Part shown: piece by piece, positions 1 to 11,204 of the stretch
Layout: each line of letters opens with the position of its first letter
Numbering within the stretch: the stretch's first letter is position 1
Assembly: GCA_905221605.1 (NCBI GenBank)
Contig: CAJNDS010002287.1
Coordinates: forward strand, 453,690-517,689
Direction: 5' to 3'
Source: Symbiodinium natans
Taxonomy: Eukaryota; Sar; Dinophyceae; Suessiales; Symbiodiniaceae
Length of the DNA stretch: 64,000 nt
Notes under the pieces: model-generated
Told to the model about the DNA's origin: nothing
Database searches by the model: none
Seen by the model: only the letters and a program-made list of their open reading frames with translations
Position numbers and translations under genes: made by a program

Positions 1-24
1 GGTTTAGGGTTTAGGGTTTAGGGT
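1..24 (+). repeat. Interstitial telomere-type array (TTTAGGG)3
   Basis: Three TTTAGGG units open the window. At a true left chromosome end the + strand would read CCCTAAA, so this array points inward and is interstitial, or a truncated internal array. The same heptamer recurs more than 25 times in the window. Confidence 0.85.
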
Positions 25-1433
25 CAGAGCCCCGAAAGCCCCCAGAGCTCCTGCTGTGCACACGTTGCTAATCCCCTAGTAGTACAAGACTCCTTCTCCT
101 GCCTGAGGCCTAAGCTTCGTGACTTGGGCTGCCGGAAAGCCTGTAGGAAACCCCGGGAGAACCGTGTGAAATCTTCTGCTTCAGCAGACGAGCGCAGCCG
201 TGTTCGGCTTGCTGTGTTCTTCTTTCGTTCAACTGCAAGAGGCTGTGCACGAATGTCACGTGCAGCTGCAATTGCCCAATTGCCCAATAACATCGTGTCC
301 TCCACCACCTTTCGGAACTCTTTGATGGCGCTTGCTCGCAGCGCGACCGAGACTTGATACAAAAGGGTCGACCAGCAGCCCTCAGGCTCTTGGAAGCCTT
401 TGAGGTGGCTTGCCGAATCCAGACGACTCAAAAAACGATAAGCCGACGATCTCCCACAGAACGCACTCGAGCTTGCATGCATGCGTGGCCCCCTTTCACC
501 TGCATCGGTACCAAGCACTACGAGTCTAGCTTGTGGTTCTTACTGACAAGGTGAGACCTGCGGCAGCTGGCGCCTCCAAGCGCAAGGGCCGGGAGGTGCC
601 AAAGGGGAGTACGTTGAGTACGTGGAGTCGTGCTTGCGTGTGAGGTCAGCAGGCTCACGGATGCAAGATTTTGTGAGAACTTTAGGAAGAATTCGCACAC
701 TGGGCATCATGCGCGCCTTTCGGAGAGTGCTACAATTCGGTGTGAGCGCCCTGTTGAGGCTTACTCTTGGGCCTCCACGGGCCATGGCTTCCAGGGCTTC
801 TGCTAGTGAAGCTTGGCTCAGAGTCCGTGAGACACCGCAGTAGTAGGCTGGCTGGGGATGGTAGGTTTCATGGCCGGGCGGTGTATCCGCCAGGGGGCAA
901 GGTTGGTGGTTTCGGGCGGAATAACCCATGTAGGTGTTGAGAGCATTCGAGAGTCGAGATGCATTCCACAGCTTCACACGGAGCTGCAACCGTTACGGGG
1001 TAGGTGAGTTCTCAAGGAGCGCTTCTGATTTCTGCCAGAGCCATCATATGCAAGGCAAGCATATAGAGTGCAGTCGCCGGGTTCACATGCACCTCCGTGG
1101 AGGGCATCCTGCCGTAATGCACGGCTATGGATGTAGCACAACGATAGAAGCATTGGGATGCGAAGCAAGGAGATCTGAAGGGCGAGAGCCCCAATTGCGT
1201 CAAACAAAATCCTAGTCCTACCCCTCACCTTCCACGATCAACTTCTGTGCGTGGTGCCACATCGCATTTGTGTCAACTGAGGTGTCTGGTCGCCGCTTTA
1301 AGTGCCCTACAGTGGAGGTGTCCTTGACTGTTCGCTGCTTGATGGCTTAGGCTTGGAATTTCACGATGGTTTTTGGGAATGTCCACAGTTCCCCCACACG
1401 CTTGTCCAGCAGGAGGCTTTTGACTTGCACTAC
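25..1433. other. No assignable gene; one long - strand ORF
   Basis: The - strand is open over 24-518 (164 codons) and contains a charged, helix-like stretch (IKEFRKVVEDTMLLGNWAIA). That could be an exon, but there is no recognised domain and no clear splice pair. The rest is unique-looking sequence in which I see nothing. Confidence 0.25.
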
Positions 1434-1479
1434 GGATATATATATATATATATAGAAAAATATACACACACACATACAT
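1434..1479. repeat. Compound microsatellite (TA)n with (AC)n
   Basis: An alternating TA tract of about 18 nt is followed by an A-rich spacer and a short ACACAC run. Ordinary slippage repeat. Confidence 0.8.
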
Positions 1480-2399
1480 GAATCAGATTTAATGTCGAGG
1501 CCCCGTCCTGTGTTCTGGTGACCAGCACGAGCACCTGAACACATGAACCCTGCAAAGTAGGGAGCCTGGCAGGCGGCATGCGGAGCTGTGCGCGAACGCC
1601 GCGATTGTAAAGCTGCAGAGCATTCAGGAGTGAGTTTCGGGGACATGGTGGGAGCACGTAAAGCTTTGACTTGTCATCGCAAAAGCGCTCACAAGTTAGA
1701 GGGTCTCAGGATTGTAGAAGGGTATTGAAAGATGTTGGCAGATTTGAAAGCAATCCCATGTGGAAGGACTCCCACGGGATGCCTCGAGTCCGGTATGCCA
1801 CGAATGCAGAGCAGGCACTGCATCACGATTGGCATGTTATTTTGGCATCCTAGACATTTTTTCCATCCTAAGGAGTGGCAAGAGGAGTGCGAGAAGTCCA
1901 TTTCGCAAAGCATCAACGCTTGCAGCCTCAAACCTGAGCCCCCGAAGTTCTCTCACTGTCACTGCAAGCAGAATGCCACAGTGAACAGCAATGCCCATCA
2001 TGGGGCACAGTGCGGGGGTAGCAAGCAGGGTATGCGGGAAGACAAGCCGGTCCTGGGCGGTCTTTATGCCTGTGAGGCCTAAGGCCTGTTTGCTTTAGAG
2101 GCTCGGATTTCAAACCGTGACCCCCTGGCCTGAAGACTACGATAGGCGGCAGAGTAAGGTAGACTCGTAGACCAAACAAGCACGAGCGCGGGTTGAAGCA
2201 GCTACTTGGCTTGTTACGCGGTTGGAGCCGGACACGCCCTCCCCACGCTTCCCTGCACTGTCCCAGAGGCCGTCGCCTATGCGGAGGCGGAGAGGCCTGG
2301 CCATGGTGTCTTGAGGACTTGCAGGGTTGTGGGTTCGGAGCTGGCAGGGGACGAAGGCCGCGACTCTGCCTACACATCCCTCCTCCATAAGCCTGTCCT
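1480..2399. other. No gene recognised
   Basis: Overlapping short ORFs occur in several frames, but none has a recognisable motif. I see no convincing exon here. Confidence 0.3.
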
Positions 2400-2506
2400 C
2401 CGATATATTTTTTCACATATGTACACGTATACATATACTCTATATATATATATGTACATACATATATACACATATATATATATATATGTATGTATGTGTG
2501 TATGGA
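2400..2506. repeat. AT-alternating low-complexity tract
   Basis: Alternating TATA/CATA/TGTA sequence dominated by purine-pyrimidine alternation. It leads towards the very long TG tract that follows. Confidence 0.75.
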
Positions 2507-2684
2507 TGCACACGAAGACTCCCTGCCTGGGCTCTGAAAAGAGGCGCCGCTTCCAGGAGGCCTTCGAAGCCCTGAAGTGCTCGTCCAGGGCCTCGGCCCA
2601 GGCCCCCCCCACGCTGCTTCCCGGGGAGGTTTCTCTCTCTTTTGTACTATCTGTGGTGTTTGGGCGACGTCTCTCTGTTTTGCG

Positions 2685-2700
2685 TGTGCTCTGTGTGTGC

Positions 2701-2738
<38 letters not shown>

Positions 2739-2750
2739 CTCTGTGTGTGC

Positions 2751-2786
<36 letters not shown>

Positions 2787-2901
2787 CTCTGTGTGTGCTC
2801 TCTGTGTGTGCTCTCTGTGTGTGCTCTCTGTGTGTGCTCTCTGTGTGTGCTCTCTGTGTGTGCTCTCTGTGTGTGCTGTGTGTGTGTGTGTGTGTGTGGT
2901 G

Positions 2902-2932
<31 letters not shown>

Positions 2933-2940
2933 TTGTGTGT

Positions 2941-2997
<57 letters not shown>

Positions 2998-3094
2998 TGT
3001 GTGTGTGTGTGTGTGTGTGTTGTGTGTGTGTGTGTTCTGTGTGTTGGGTGTGTGTGTGTGTCTGTGTGTGTGTGTGTCTGTGTGTGTGTGTGTG

Positions 3095-3129
<35 letters not shown>

Positions 3130-3181
3130 TGTGTGTGTTGTGTGTGTTGTGTGTGTGTGTGTGTTCTGTGTGTGTGTGTGT

Positions 3182-3215
<34 letters not shown>

Positions 3216-3462
3216 GTGTGTTCTGTGTGTGTGTGTGTTTCTGTGTGTGTGTGTGCTCTGTGTGTGTGTGTGTGCTGTGTGTGTGTGTGTGTGTGTGTGT
3301 GTTCTGTGTGTGTGTGTTCTGTTGTGTGTGTGTGTGTTCTGTGTGTGTGTCTGTGTGTGTTCTGTGTGTGTGTGTGTGTGTTCTGTGTGTGTTCTGTGTG
3401 TGTCTGTTTGTGTGTGTCTGTGTGTGTGTGTTCTGTTGGGTGTGTGTGTGTGTGTGTGTGTG

Positions 3463-3497
<35 letters not shown>

Positions 3498-3697
3498 GTG
3501 TGTTGTGTGTGTTCTGTGTTGTGTGTCTGTGTGTGTGTGTTCTGTGTGTGTGTGTGTTCTGTGTGTGTGTTCTGTGTGTGTGTGTGTGTTCTGTGTGTGT
3601 GTTCTGTGTGTGTGTTCTGTGTGTGTGTTCTGTGTGTGTGTGTGTTCTGTGTGTGTGTTCTGTGTGTGTGTTCTGTGTGTGTGTTCTGTGTGTGTTG
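2685..3697. repeat. Kilobase-long (TG)n compound microsatellite
   Basis: About 1 kb of almost pure TG/GT is broken by recurrent CTC, TTC, TGTTG and TCTG interruptions. The 5' third holds a regular higher-order unit of TGTGTGCTCTC type (about 2790-2870), and the 3' end a regular TGTGTGTTC unit (about 3540-3700). The long Cys-Val and His-Thr ORFs on both strands are translations of this repeat and should not be annotated as proteins. Confidence 0.95.
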
Positions 3698-3906
3698 TTT
3701 TCGTTTCTGGCGTTAGAATCCCGCAGGTTTCTGAGGCCGGGTTAACGGTTAGCATATGGGCAGAGCAGAGTTCCTGAGTAGAGGTTGCGGAGCCGCGTGA
3801 AAGTCCAAAAGCAAAGCCGCGCACTTCCCAAGGCTTCGCTGATTCTGCCCGCAATCCAACAGAATCCTTGATTCCTGGCCTCGGTTGTGCACTTCAGGCG
3901 GTAATC

Positions 3907-4987
3907 ATGGCCGAGCCACTGCTGCAAGCCGCTCGGGCCGTGTGGGGGCTTCTTTGTGCTTTGAAAGGGAGGGCTTGAAATCTCCCATTCTTAGGATGCT
4001 GATACCCTCGGACAACCGAAGGATGCCCCCAGGTTCTTGCGGCCGAATAGGATCTACTGAGTATTTCTGAATCCTGGAGTCCGTGCCGAAGTCCCTCCGA
4101 AGTCCACCCTTCCCAAATTTCGGCAGTCGCTACTGTATAGCCCCTTAAAGGCTGCCTACGTCACCCTGAGGCTGTGTCAATCTGCATCCATCAGCTGCAG
4201 TCGCAGACGGCGCAGCAGCGAGAGCTGCAGGAGCCTTGTTGAACAGAGAGGGCATCTACAAGCCGAAGCCCAGCACACCCGACGTCCCCTTCATGGCTCC
4301 CAAGCCCCAAGCCCTGAGCTCCTACAACCCTACACCCTACACCCTACACCCTAAACTCAACTCTAAACCCTAAACCTCCTTCTATGACCAATTGAGGATT
4401 CGGAGCAGCTCCGGGATCAGAACGTCGCAGGTTGGATCGGAAGCATCGGCCGGTCCGAAACCTCGGCGGGGAACATGCGCCTTGGGCCCCACAAGTTCTG
4501 AGCCGATGACCAGCATCCAAAGCCCTAAAGCCCTGAGCCCTAAACCCTAAACCCTAAACCCTAAACCCTAAACCCTAAACCCAGCATCCTCTATTCTAAA
4601 GCATGAAGCCTTGGAGAAGCGCCCCCGGTGATCTTCAGTCTCGAATTCGAGCGTGGTGCCATCTGCAAAGAGGTTGAGGGCCCCTTGGACCGGACCCTAA
4701 GACTTTGTGCCCAGATTGGAAGCCGGGCTACTGGAGAAGTCCCAGTCGCGGGAGGCGCAAGCTTGGGGGTGTCCGTGTAGGTTGCGGGACGCGTGGCACG
4801 GCGCACCTAAGGGCTCGCAATGGCTCACGACGGGAAAAGTGCTTCTCTCTTTGACTTCAAACGCACTGAATGGAGCCAGGGGTGAAAGCCCTTATCCTGG
4901 CTCCTGTATGCAACCTCACTGGGCCTCTGAAAGGTGGAGTACGAGCTCGAGAAGGACGAGAGCGAGCTGAACGGATACGAGGCATAG
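3907..4987 (+). CDS. Small multi-exon gene of unknown function (tentative model)
   Basis: Several short coding-like segments on the + strand sit between plausible splice sites. A start-type segment at 3907 reads MAEPLLQAARAVWGLLCALK. One after a CAG acceptor (4195-4230) reads LQSQTAQQRELQ. One at about 4248-4310 contains EGIYKPKPSTPDVPFMAPKP. One at 4396 begins DSEQLRDQNVAGWIGSIGRS. A longer one at about 4610-4770 contains PPVIFSLEFERGAICKEVEG. A last one at 4934-4987, after AAG, reads VEYELEKDESELNGYEA and a stop. Telomere-like C-rich arrays lie between them, as in the phosphodiesterase gene downstream. I do not recognise the protein, and exon joins were not all phase-checked, so the boundaries are inference. 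Confidence 0.35.
4325..4375 (-). repeat. Degenerate telomere-type array (CCCTACA/CCCTAAA)
   Basis: CCCTACA units grade into CCCTAAA. The array lies just upstream of the exon-like segment at 4396, so it would sit at the 3' end of an intron. Confidence 0.8.
4540..4583 (-). repeat. Interstitial (CCCTAAA)6
   Basis: About six uninterrupted CCCTAAA units, again placed 5' of an exon-like open segment (4610-4770) on the + strand. Confidence 0.9.
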
Positions 4988-6600
4988 TCGAAGCATGACA
5001 GGATGTCGGGGACGGATCTTTAGGGTCCTGTGTTTTTCTATGTAGTCGACCTAGTGATAGGCGGAGAGGGTTCGGTACGTTCTGAGTCGGGTTGGAGTTG
5101 ATGAATTTTGTGGAGTTCTTGCTTCTCTTCAGGGCAGGTTGCATGAGCCCCGTGCACGGGGTTGACATGCGCGGCTGCGGCTGCTTATTGAAACAGAGGT
5201 GTTGAGCTGGTATCAATATGCGAGGTGCCTCTAAGCCGCACGAAGGGGAAGAGGAGCAACACAGTGTAACACACAGACAGGGAGATATTGAGGAGTAGCC
5301 CAGCCTTTGGGGGCGCAGTGGTGTTCCGCAGCTCGAGAAAAGAGCAGAACATCACATTACTAGTGACTTTACTCTAAGCGTAAGTGATGATAGAACTGAC
5401 ATGCCAACTCGAACTAAAGGTGCAGGATTCAGAGGCGCGGCCCGAGAAAGCCGTCAGAGGCTCCAGCTACCCTGTGCGTTGCAGGGAGACGAGGGCCTGC
5501 ATGTGGAGTCGGCGGAGGCTTCGTTGCATCTCCAGAAACTCAACCTCACTCCGGCAACTTGGCTCGTCTCGGGCATTTCGCTCTGTAGTGTTCTCACATT
5601 TTTCATGACTATACTGGTAAAAGATTTTGGTGTTGTGTTTTTGTACGTTTATGACCTTCAGCAACTCTATGTGCATCCTTTGTATGTCGTTACATTTACA
5701 TGTTGTATGATTATGTTCTTATATCGTTGCATTGCATATGATTCTAGAATGAATATCCTTGGCCTTTCTGGGACCAGGAGCTTTAAGTCTCGCAGAAGTA
5801 CCAAAAAAACTTCGATCCATAAAGATGTTTCCCTCAGAGGCACGCAACACCCTTAAATGGTACTGCGTGCGATTACGGCACACAAGAAGTGGGCCAGCAG
5901 AGGGGGTCGTCGGAGATACCAGACTCTCCCAGGAAAAAATAAGGGGCCTCACTCAACCGCGACAAAGAAACCGTCGATATTGTCGAGTGCAGACGAAAGT
6001 ACATCCCAGCTTAAACTCAGCCCTACATATACATGTATATATATGTATACATGTATATGTATGTGTATATATATATATATACGTACATATGTATGCACTT
6101 TTTTGCTTTCTATTCGCATGATGGCCGAAGGTAATGTACCATACGTAATACGGCCCATTGAGTCGACTGCCACCTCCTCAAATGCACTTGCAGGACAAGG
6201 AAAAAAGGAGAAAGATGAGGCTTCCGATGGCTGATGTTTTAATTGAAGCTCCTTCTTAGCCCAGCTTTGTGTATGCCGAGGCAATGGCCAGAGACCTCAA
6301 GGCCTGGCGTCGGCCTTTTTTTCAGGCTCTTGTGCAGGATTTTGGGACTCGGATTTGCAAAGAGGAGGGGCTTTATGGGGCTTTTTGGGGCTTAGGGCTT
6401 GCAGGGTTTTATGGGTCCTGAGGGGTCTCGTACGGAGGTGCGCCTGAGTTCTGCTTGGAACATCAGCTCTCAAGATCGTAGGGTAGAAACCAGGGTTTGT
6501 GACATCATTGTTCGTTTACTGTTGGTTGGTAGGGAATGAAAGCCTGGCAGCAATGTTGTTCGCGATCTTGGTCCCATTCCTTCATTCGCAACCAAGCAAC
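4988..6600. other. Unassigned region with one hydrophobic ORF and AT repeats
   Basis: An ATG-initiated + strand ORF at 5401-5856 (151 codons) has a hydrophobic middle (WLVSGISLCSVLTFFMTILV and following residues) and a basic C-terminus. I cannot tell whether it is a real membrane protein, an upstream exon of the next gene or chance. Alternating AT/ATGT sequence occupies about 6020-6095. No other gene seen. Confidence 0.2.
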
Positions 6601-6637
6601 AGTAAGTCCTTCTCTGGACGCATCCGCTCCTACTCAG

Positions 6638-9600
6638 GTGGGCATGTGGAATTTTGATGCCATTCAAACAGCCCCTTGCCCGAAATCGGCAGAGGGCCAA
6701 AGCCAATCGCGGCTGCTCCCGTGGAAGCCCTTAAGCAGCCTCCACAGCCCAGGCCAGCGAGCACGGCTCCGTGCTAAAGATCGTCGGCATGGAGCTGGTC
6801 GGCAAGGCCTCTTGGGAGCATGTTGTCTATGCAGGGCCCACCCAAAGGCCCCCTAAACCCTAAACCCTACGCCCGAAGGTCGTTTGGCGCTGGGGGGTTG
6901 TAGGCCCGCAGGGGGCGGCCCAGCATCTCAGCAAACTCCACCAAGCGAACACGTAGATCAGAGTCTGCAACCCCCCAGTTGTTGGCAAACTCTGTGGCTT
7001 TGACAGCCCTCCCTGTCTGAGGCTTCGTTCATCTCGAGGAGAACTGCAGAGATCTCACAACATACGCCTACGCTTGGAGTTAAACCCTCAACCCTCAACT
7101 CCAAACCCTGAACCCTATAAACCCTAAACGACTGTCTCAGGCGTCTCCTCCGAGTTCCATGTGATTGGTTTCTCTGGACATCTTGAGTGCACGGCGTACA
7201 CATTTGCATCTGTCTTGCCTGTGCGGAAACATGGGGAAACGCTGTGGCTTGAGTGCATTCAACCATCTACCCCTAATAATGGAGATGTGGGGATTCGGGA
7301 GTTCCGGCAGATTGCGGAAGTTAAGGGATACTGCTGAAGACCTAGAGAGTCAGGACTTAGCGGGTGAGATGATTATAGTGCCCACTGTTCACATTCCCTT
7401 TCCTTGCTCAAGTCCAAAATGCCTCCACAACACGCAAAACCTCCCACAGGCAATCTTGTGAGGCTCTAAGACTCTAAGAGGCTCTAAGTCTGCAGCTTTC
7501 TTCTTCGCAGGAGCTGCCTGGCACCTTTTCTGGATGCCATGGAGGAGAGGCCAGGTGGTCAAAGGGTCAAGGTATGGTTTCGGGTTTCGGGTTTAGGGTT
7601 TAAGGTTATCTTAGGGAAGCTGTTCGGTTCTTCGCGACCCGAGCTTCTGGCGCTAAGGGTTTGCCAGGCACAGCGCTCTGGAGAGGCGAGTAGCAACCGA
7701 GTCCAACGGCTGTCAAGCCCTGATGGATAAGCAAAACGCCTGTGAACGTTGTGAACGCTGGGGCCTCTTTGTGCAATCCTCTGCGGGATGAGAAGAACGC
7801 AGCCGTAAAGCAGCCATGGGCAGCCTTGATCTCACGAATCCCGGCCCCAGCATCGGCTTCGGCCTCCCTACAGAACCTGCGTGGCGCAAGCTGCGGGGGG
7901 TTCCCTGGTGTGTCAGAACCCACTCGGCTAGACTCAGCATCGGAGAGTCTAACCCATCTTCTCCAGGACCCACAACAGGTACATGTGTGTGCCGAAGCTG
8001 CCAGGTACTTAGTGAATCCCTACCACTCCAGCGCTCACGCAGCCGACGCGGCGAACTCGTTCCAGGCGAGGGGGCTCTCAGGATCCAGGGTCCAAGTGTG
8101 GCCCCGAGAACACACCCGAGAACTTGAGTTTTTTCTGCATCAGTGCCTGTCAGTATGTGGGTGGTTGTAAAAATAATGGTCCCTTTTGGATCCCTATTAC
8201 GGCACCTAATATCTAGAGTACCCCAAAACGGATCATAATTTTGACAACCACCCGTGTATATGCACATGAAGGCCCACACATGCACGAAGATCTGCCGCCA
8301 GCAGTCCCGGCAAACTCTTCGCAGGTCCTCGCCTCCAGCTCGGGCTTGCTGCACTGCTCGTCCTCACCCCTCCCGGCGCTGCGGAGCGCCCGCCGGCTCA
8401 GGGTTTGAGGACTTTTGGGCATTTTTGCTTGATGCCCCGAATTCTTTGGCGTAAGTCCCGGGGCCGCTAGTTTAACCAAGGGGGGGCTCGCTTCTAGGGT
8501 CTACACCGTCTACAGCGGTGCTATAGTTGATGTAGACTCATTACGCTTGCAGGCGTTCGCTGCGCCGCATCCTTCTGATGTCCCCCAGACATTCTGGCCT
8601 GTCCGTCATATGGGTCCATCGAACTGCGGCGCCCTTCGCATGAAGAGCCCTGAACCCTAAACCCTAAACCCTAAACCAGAATCTGCATCAGGTCTCCATG
8701 TGCGTTGCTGCCCTTGGGCATGACTTGGGCCATCCAGGCCACGCTGCCCCTAGTGCGGCCTCATCATGGGTTTAAGGTTTAGGGTTTAGGGCTACAGAAG
8801 CAGTGTTGGGGGTCTCGAATCCAAACCCCACGTGTGTAGTTCTCTGCTGCCAGTAGATGTGGGAGCTTCAACTCTAGCAGCATGAGCGGCGCATCTTTTC
8901 TGGGGGCATTTCTGGCCATAGACTTGGGGGGTGTGGGGGGGCTGGAATGATCGATGCCTTGACGCGAGGGGCGTTTCTTTTTTTGGCTGATCGCAGTGTT
9001 GTCCGTGTGCCGCGCATCATGCCTGCAACCTTAGGCGCCTTAGACATCAGGCCCTAAACCCTAAACCCTAAACCCTAAACTGTAGCCCTGAAGCCTTCCG
9101 AAGGCCTCAACAACAGCTTCCAAATTAACTCCCGGGATGCCCTGGCTGCTGGGCTTCGACTTCAGCTTCAGAAAATCGGGGGCAAAAGAAAGGTTCCAGA
9201 GCGTTCCTTGAGGAAGCGTGAGGGCTGATTGAACTCAAGGTTCTTGGGGGAAAGGTTGACATGGTCATAGCACCAGATACTCCAGCCTGTGGCAAAAACG
9301 GCTGTGCAAACCTGTCAGTTCGACTCTTCGCGTCTTAGGCCGTTACATACAACGACCGCTCTGTCCTGGAGAACTTCCATGCCGCTGAGTTGGCAGCCGC
9401 CTCAGACGAATGGCTTGGTTCGGCAATGTTATCGGCCTTGGCAGGCGTCATTCTATTTGTCGGCAGCCGGCTGTTCAGATGTTCCTGCATCGCTTTCCGG
9501 AACTGCCCGGTAAGTCAACCCTGTGCCTTGAAAATGGTAGCAGCATGGCAACAACAGTTCCCAGGTCAAGACTCCAGTCCTCCAAAAAAGCCCCCACAAG

Positions 9601-11165
9601 CGCAACACAAGACAGAAGCTTTCCCTCCTGGATCAGGAGCGGCTTCTTTCGCGGAGGTATGGGCCGCGCCAAACGAAGCTCCTCGAGCTTCGATGGGTGT
9701 CGGGTGGACGGTTTGCTTCTTGGGGGCTCCACAAAGCAGAGCACCAGACGATCCAGACGAAAGTACGCTTGCGGCTCACAGTGTGACACCTCTGATAAAT
9801 ATAGCCCTTATGGCCTCTGTTTGGGGTACCAAAGTGACTAAGTCAGGGCGTTCGGTGTTCGGATTCTGCAGAATTCTTCCGGGCTGGCCCGTCAGCGAAA
9901 AGACCCCCATGATCTCTTCGTCATGAACGCGGCTACAGCGTGAAACAGATACAAGTAGTATCAGCTTGGCACCCATAGGTTATTCTCGCAACGGTTCATG
10001 TGTTGGGAGGCTGCAGAAAAGGTGTCGAGCAGGGAGTAGGAGGTATTGCGTGGCGGGGGAGGAGAATGAAATACGATGCACTCTTCTTATGCAGGGAGAG
10101 GCAAGGAGAGGGAGACACAGACAGAGAGAGAGAGAGAGGAGAGAGAGACCCAGCAGCGGGCCGTCGTGGCCGGGACTTCCTTTTGGGGAGGCTCCTTCGC
10201 TGGGTAGAAGCAGAAGTAGAAGAAGTAGAAGAATAAGATAGAGTAAGAAGCCGAGAGAGAGAGAGAGAGAGAGAGAGCAGCCCAGATGGTTTCACAGTCG
10301 AGGCATTGTAGGGCGTTTGTGGACCTGCATGGTGGAATTTCAGCCCGTGGGTCGCGGAAAGCCCTCCTGAGGCTGATGGCCATCCCTCAGAATCACGAAG
10401 CAAGGGAACGGCAGGCGGGATTAGTCAGCAGAAGAAAAGGACCAGTGGCCAGTTCGATTCTTCGCTGCATCACAGTCTCAAGCACCCCAGAGGCCTTTCA
10501 GAACGGCACCCCCCCCCCATACCCCCCTCCCGGAACCCAGAGGATTCACCCGTCTGCTGCGTTGACCCTAAACCGCCGCCTAAAGCCCAATCCTCCTTCG
10601 GCAGGTTCGCATCTCTATGATCCTCTCCACGGACCTCTCGAAGCACATGCAGGCAAACTCTGTGGGGCTTAAACTGGCAGGTCTCCAGAATGGGGATGCC
10701 CCTTATGTAGTCAAACTTCGACAACCCCTCATTATTCCACAAGTACACACTGCAAGCGGCCAGCGTCTTCAAACTGGGCCCATCTCCCCAAAAATCCAGG
10801 ACCTTGGGGACCTCCGGCTACGGCTTGGAAGCGGGGACTTCGCCGCACGGCCACCAAAAAGGGGGTTGTCACAGCGTCAGAAAGGCTTCGGGGGGAGTAT
10901 TTGGAATTCAGATGATGTGGGGGAAGGGGGAAGGGTTGAGTCTTGAGGCATGAAGGCCGGTGGGAGTTATCTGGAGCATTGCCGATCCGCAAACCTGAGG
11001 CTAAGGACACGCGTTGCAGGCCGTAGGATGCTGTCGGGTTTGAGGGCCAGGTTGGGTCGATTTGCAGAGTAGAGGGAGCCCAAATCCTAATTGCAGCAAG
11101 GGCCCAAAAGCCAAGGACCCATTGGAAGTCAATGCCGATCAGCAGTTGGCGCTGCCGCATGGCAG

Positions 11166-11204
<39 letters not shown>

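Noticed and set aside
1-24. Left chromosome end
   Set aside because: The TTTAGGG orientation on the + strand is opposite to that of a left telomere, and there are only three units.
2206-3854. Very long Cys/Val ORFs (+) and a 494-codon His/Thr ORF (-)
   Set aside because: They are translations of the TG/CA microsatellite; three frames are open only because the repeat lacks stop codons.
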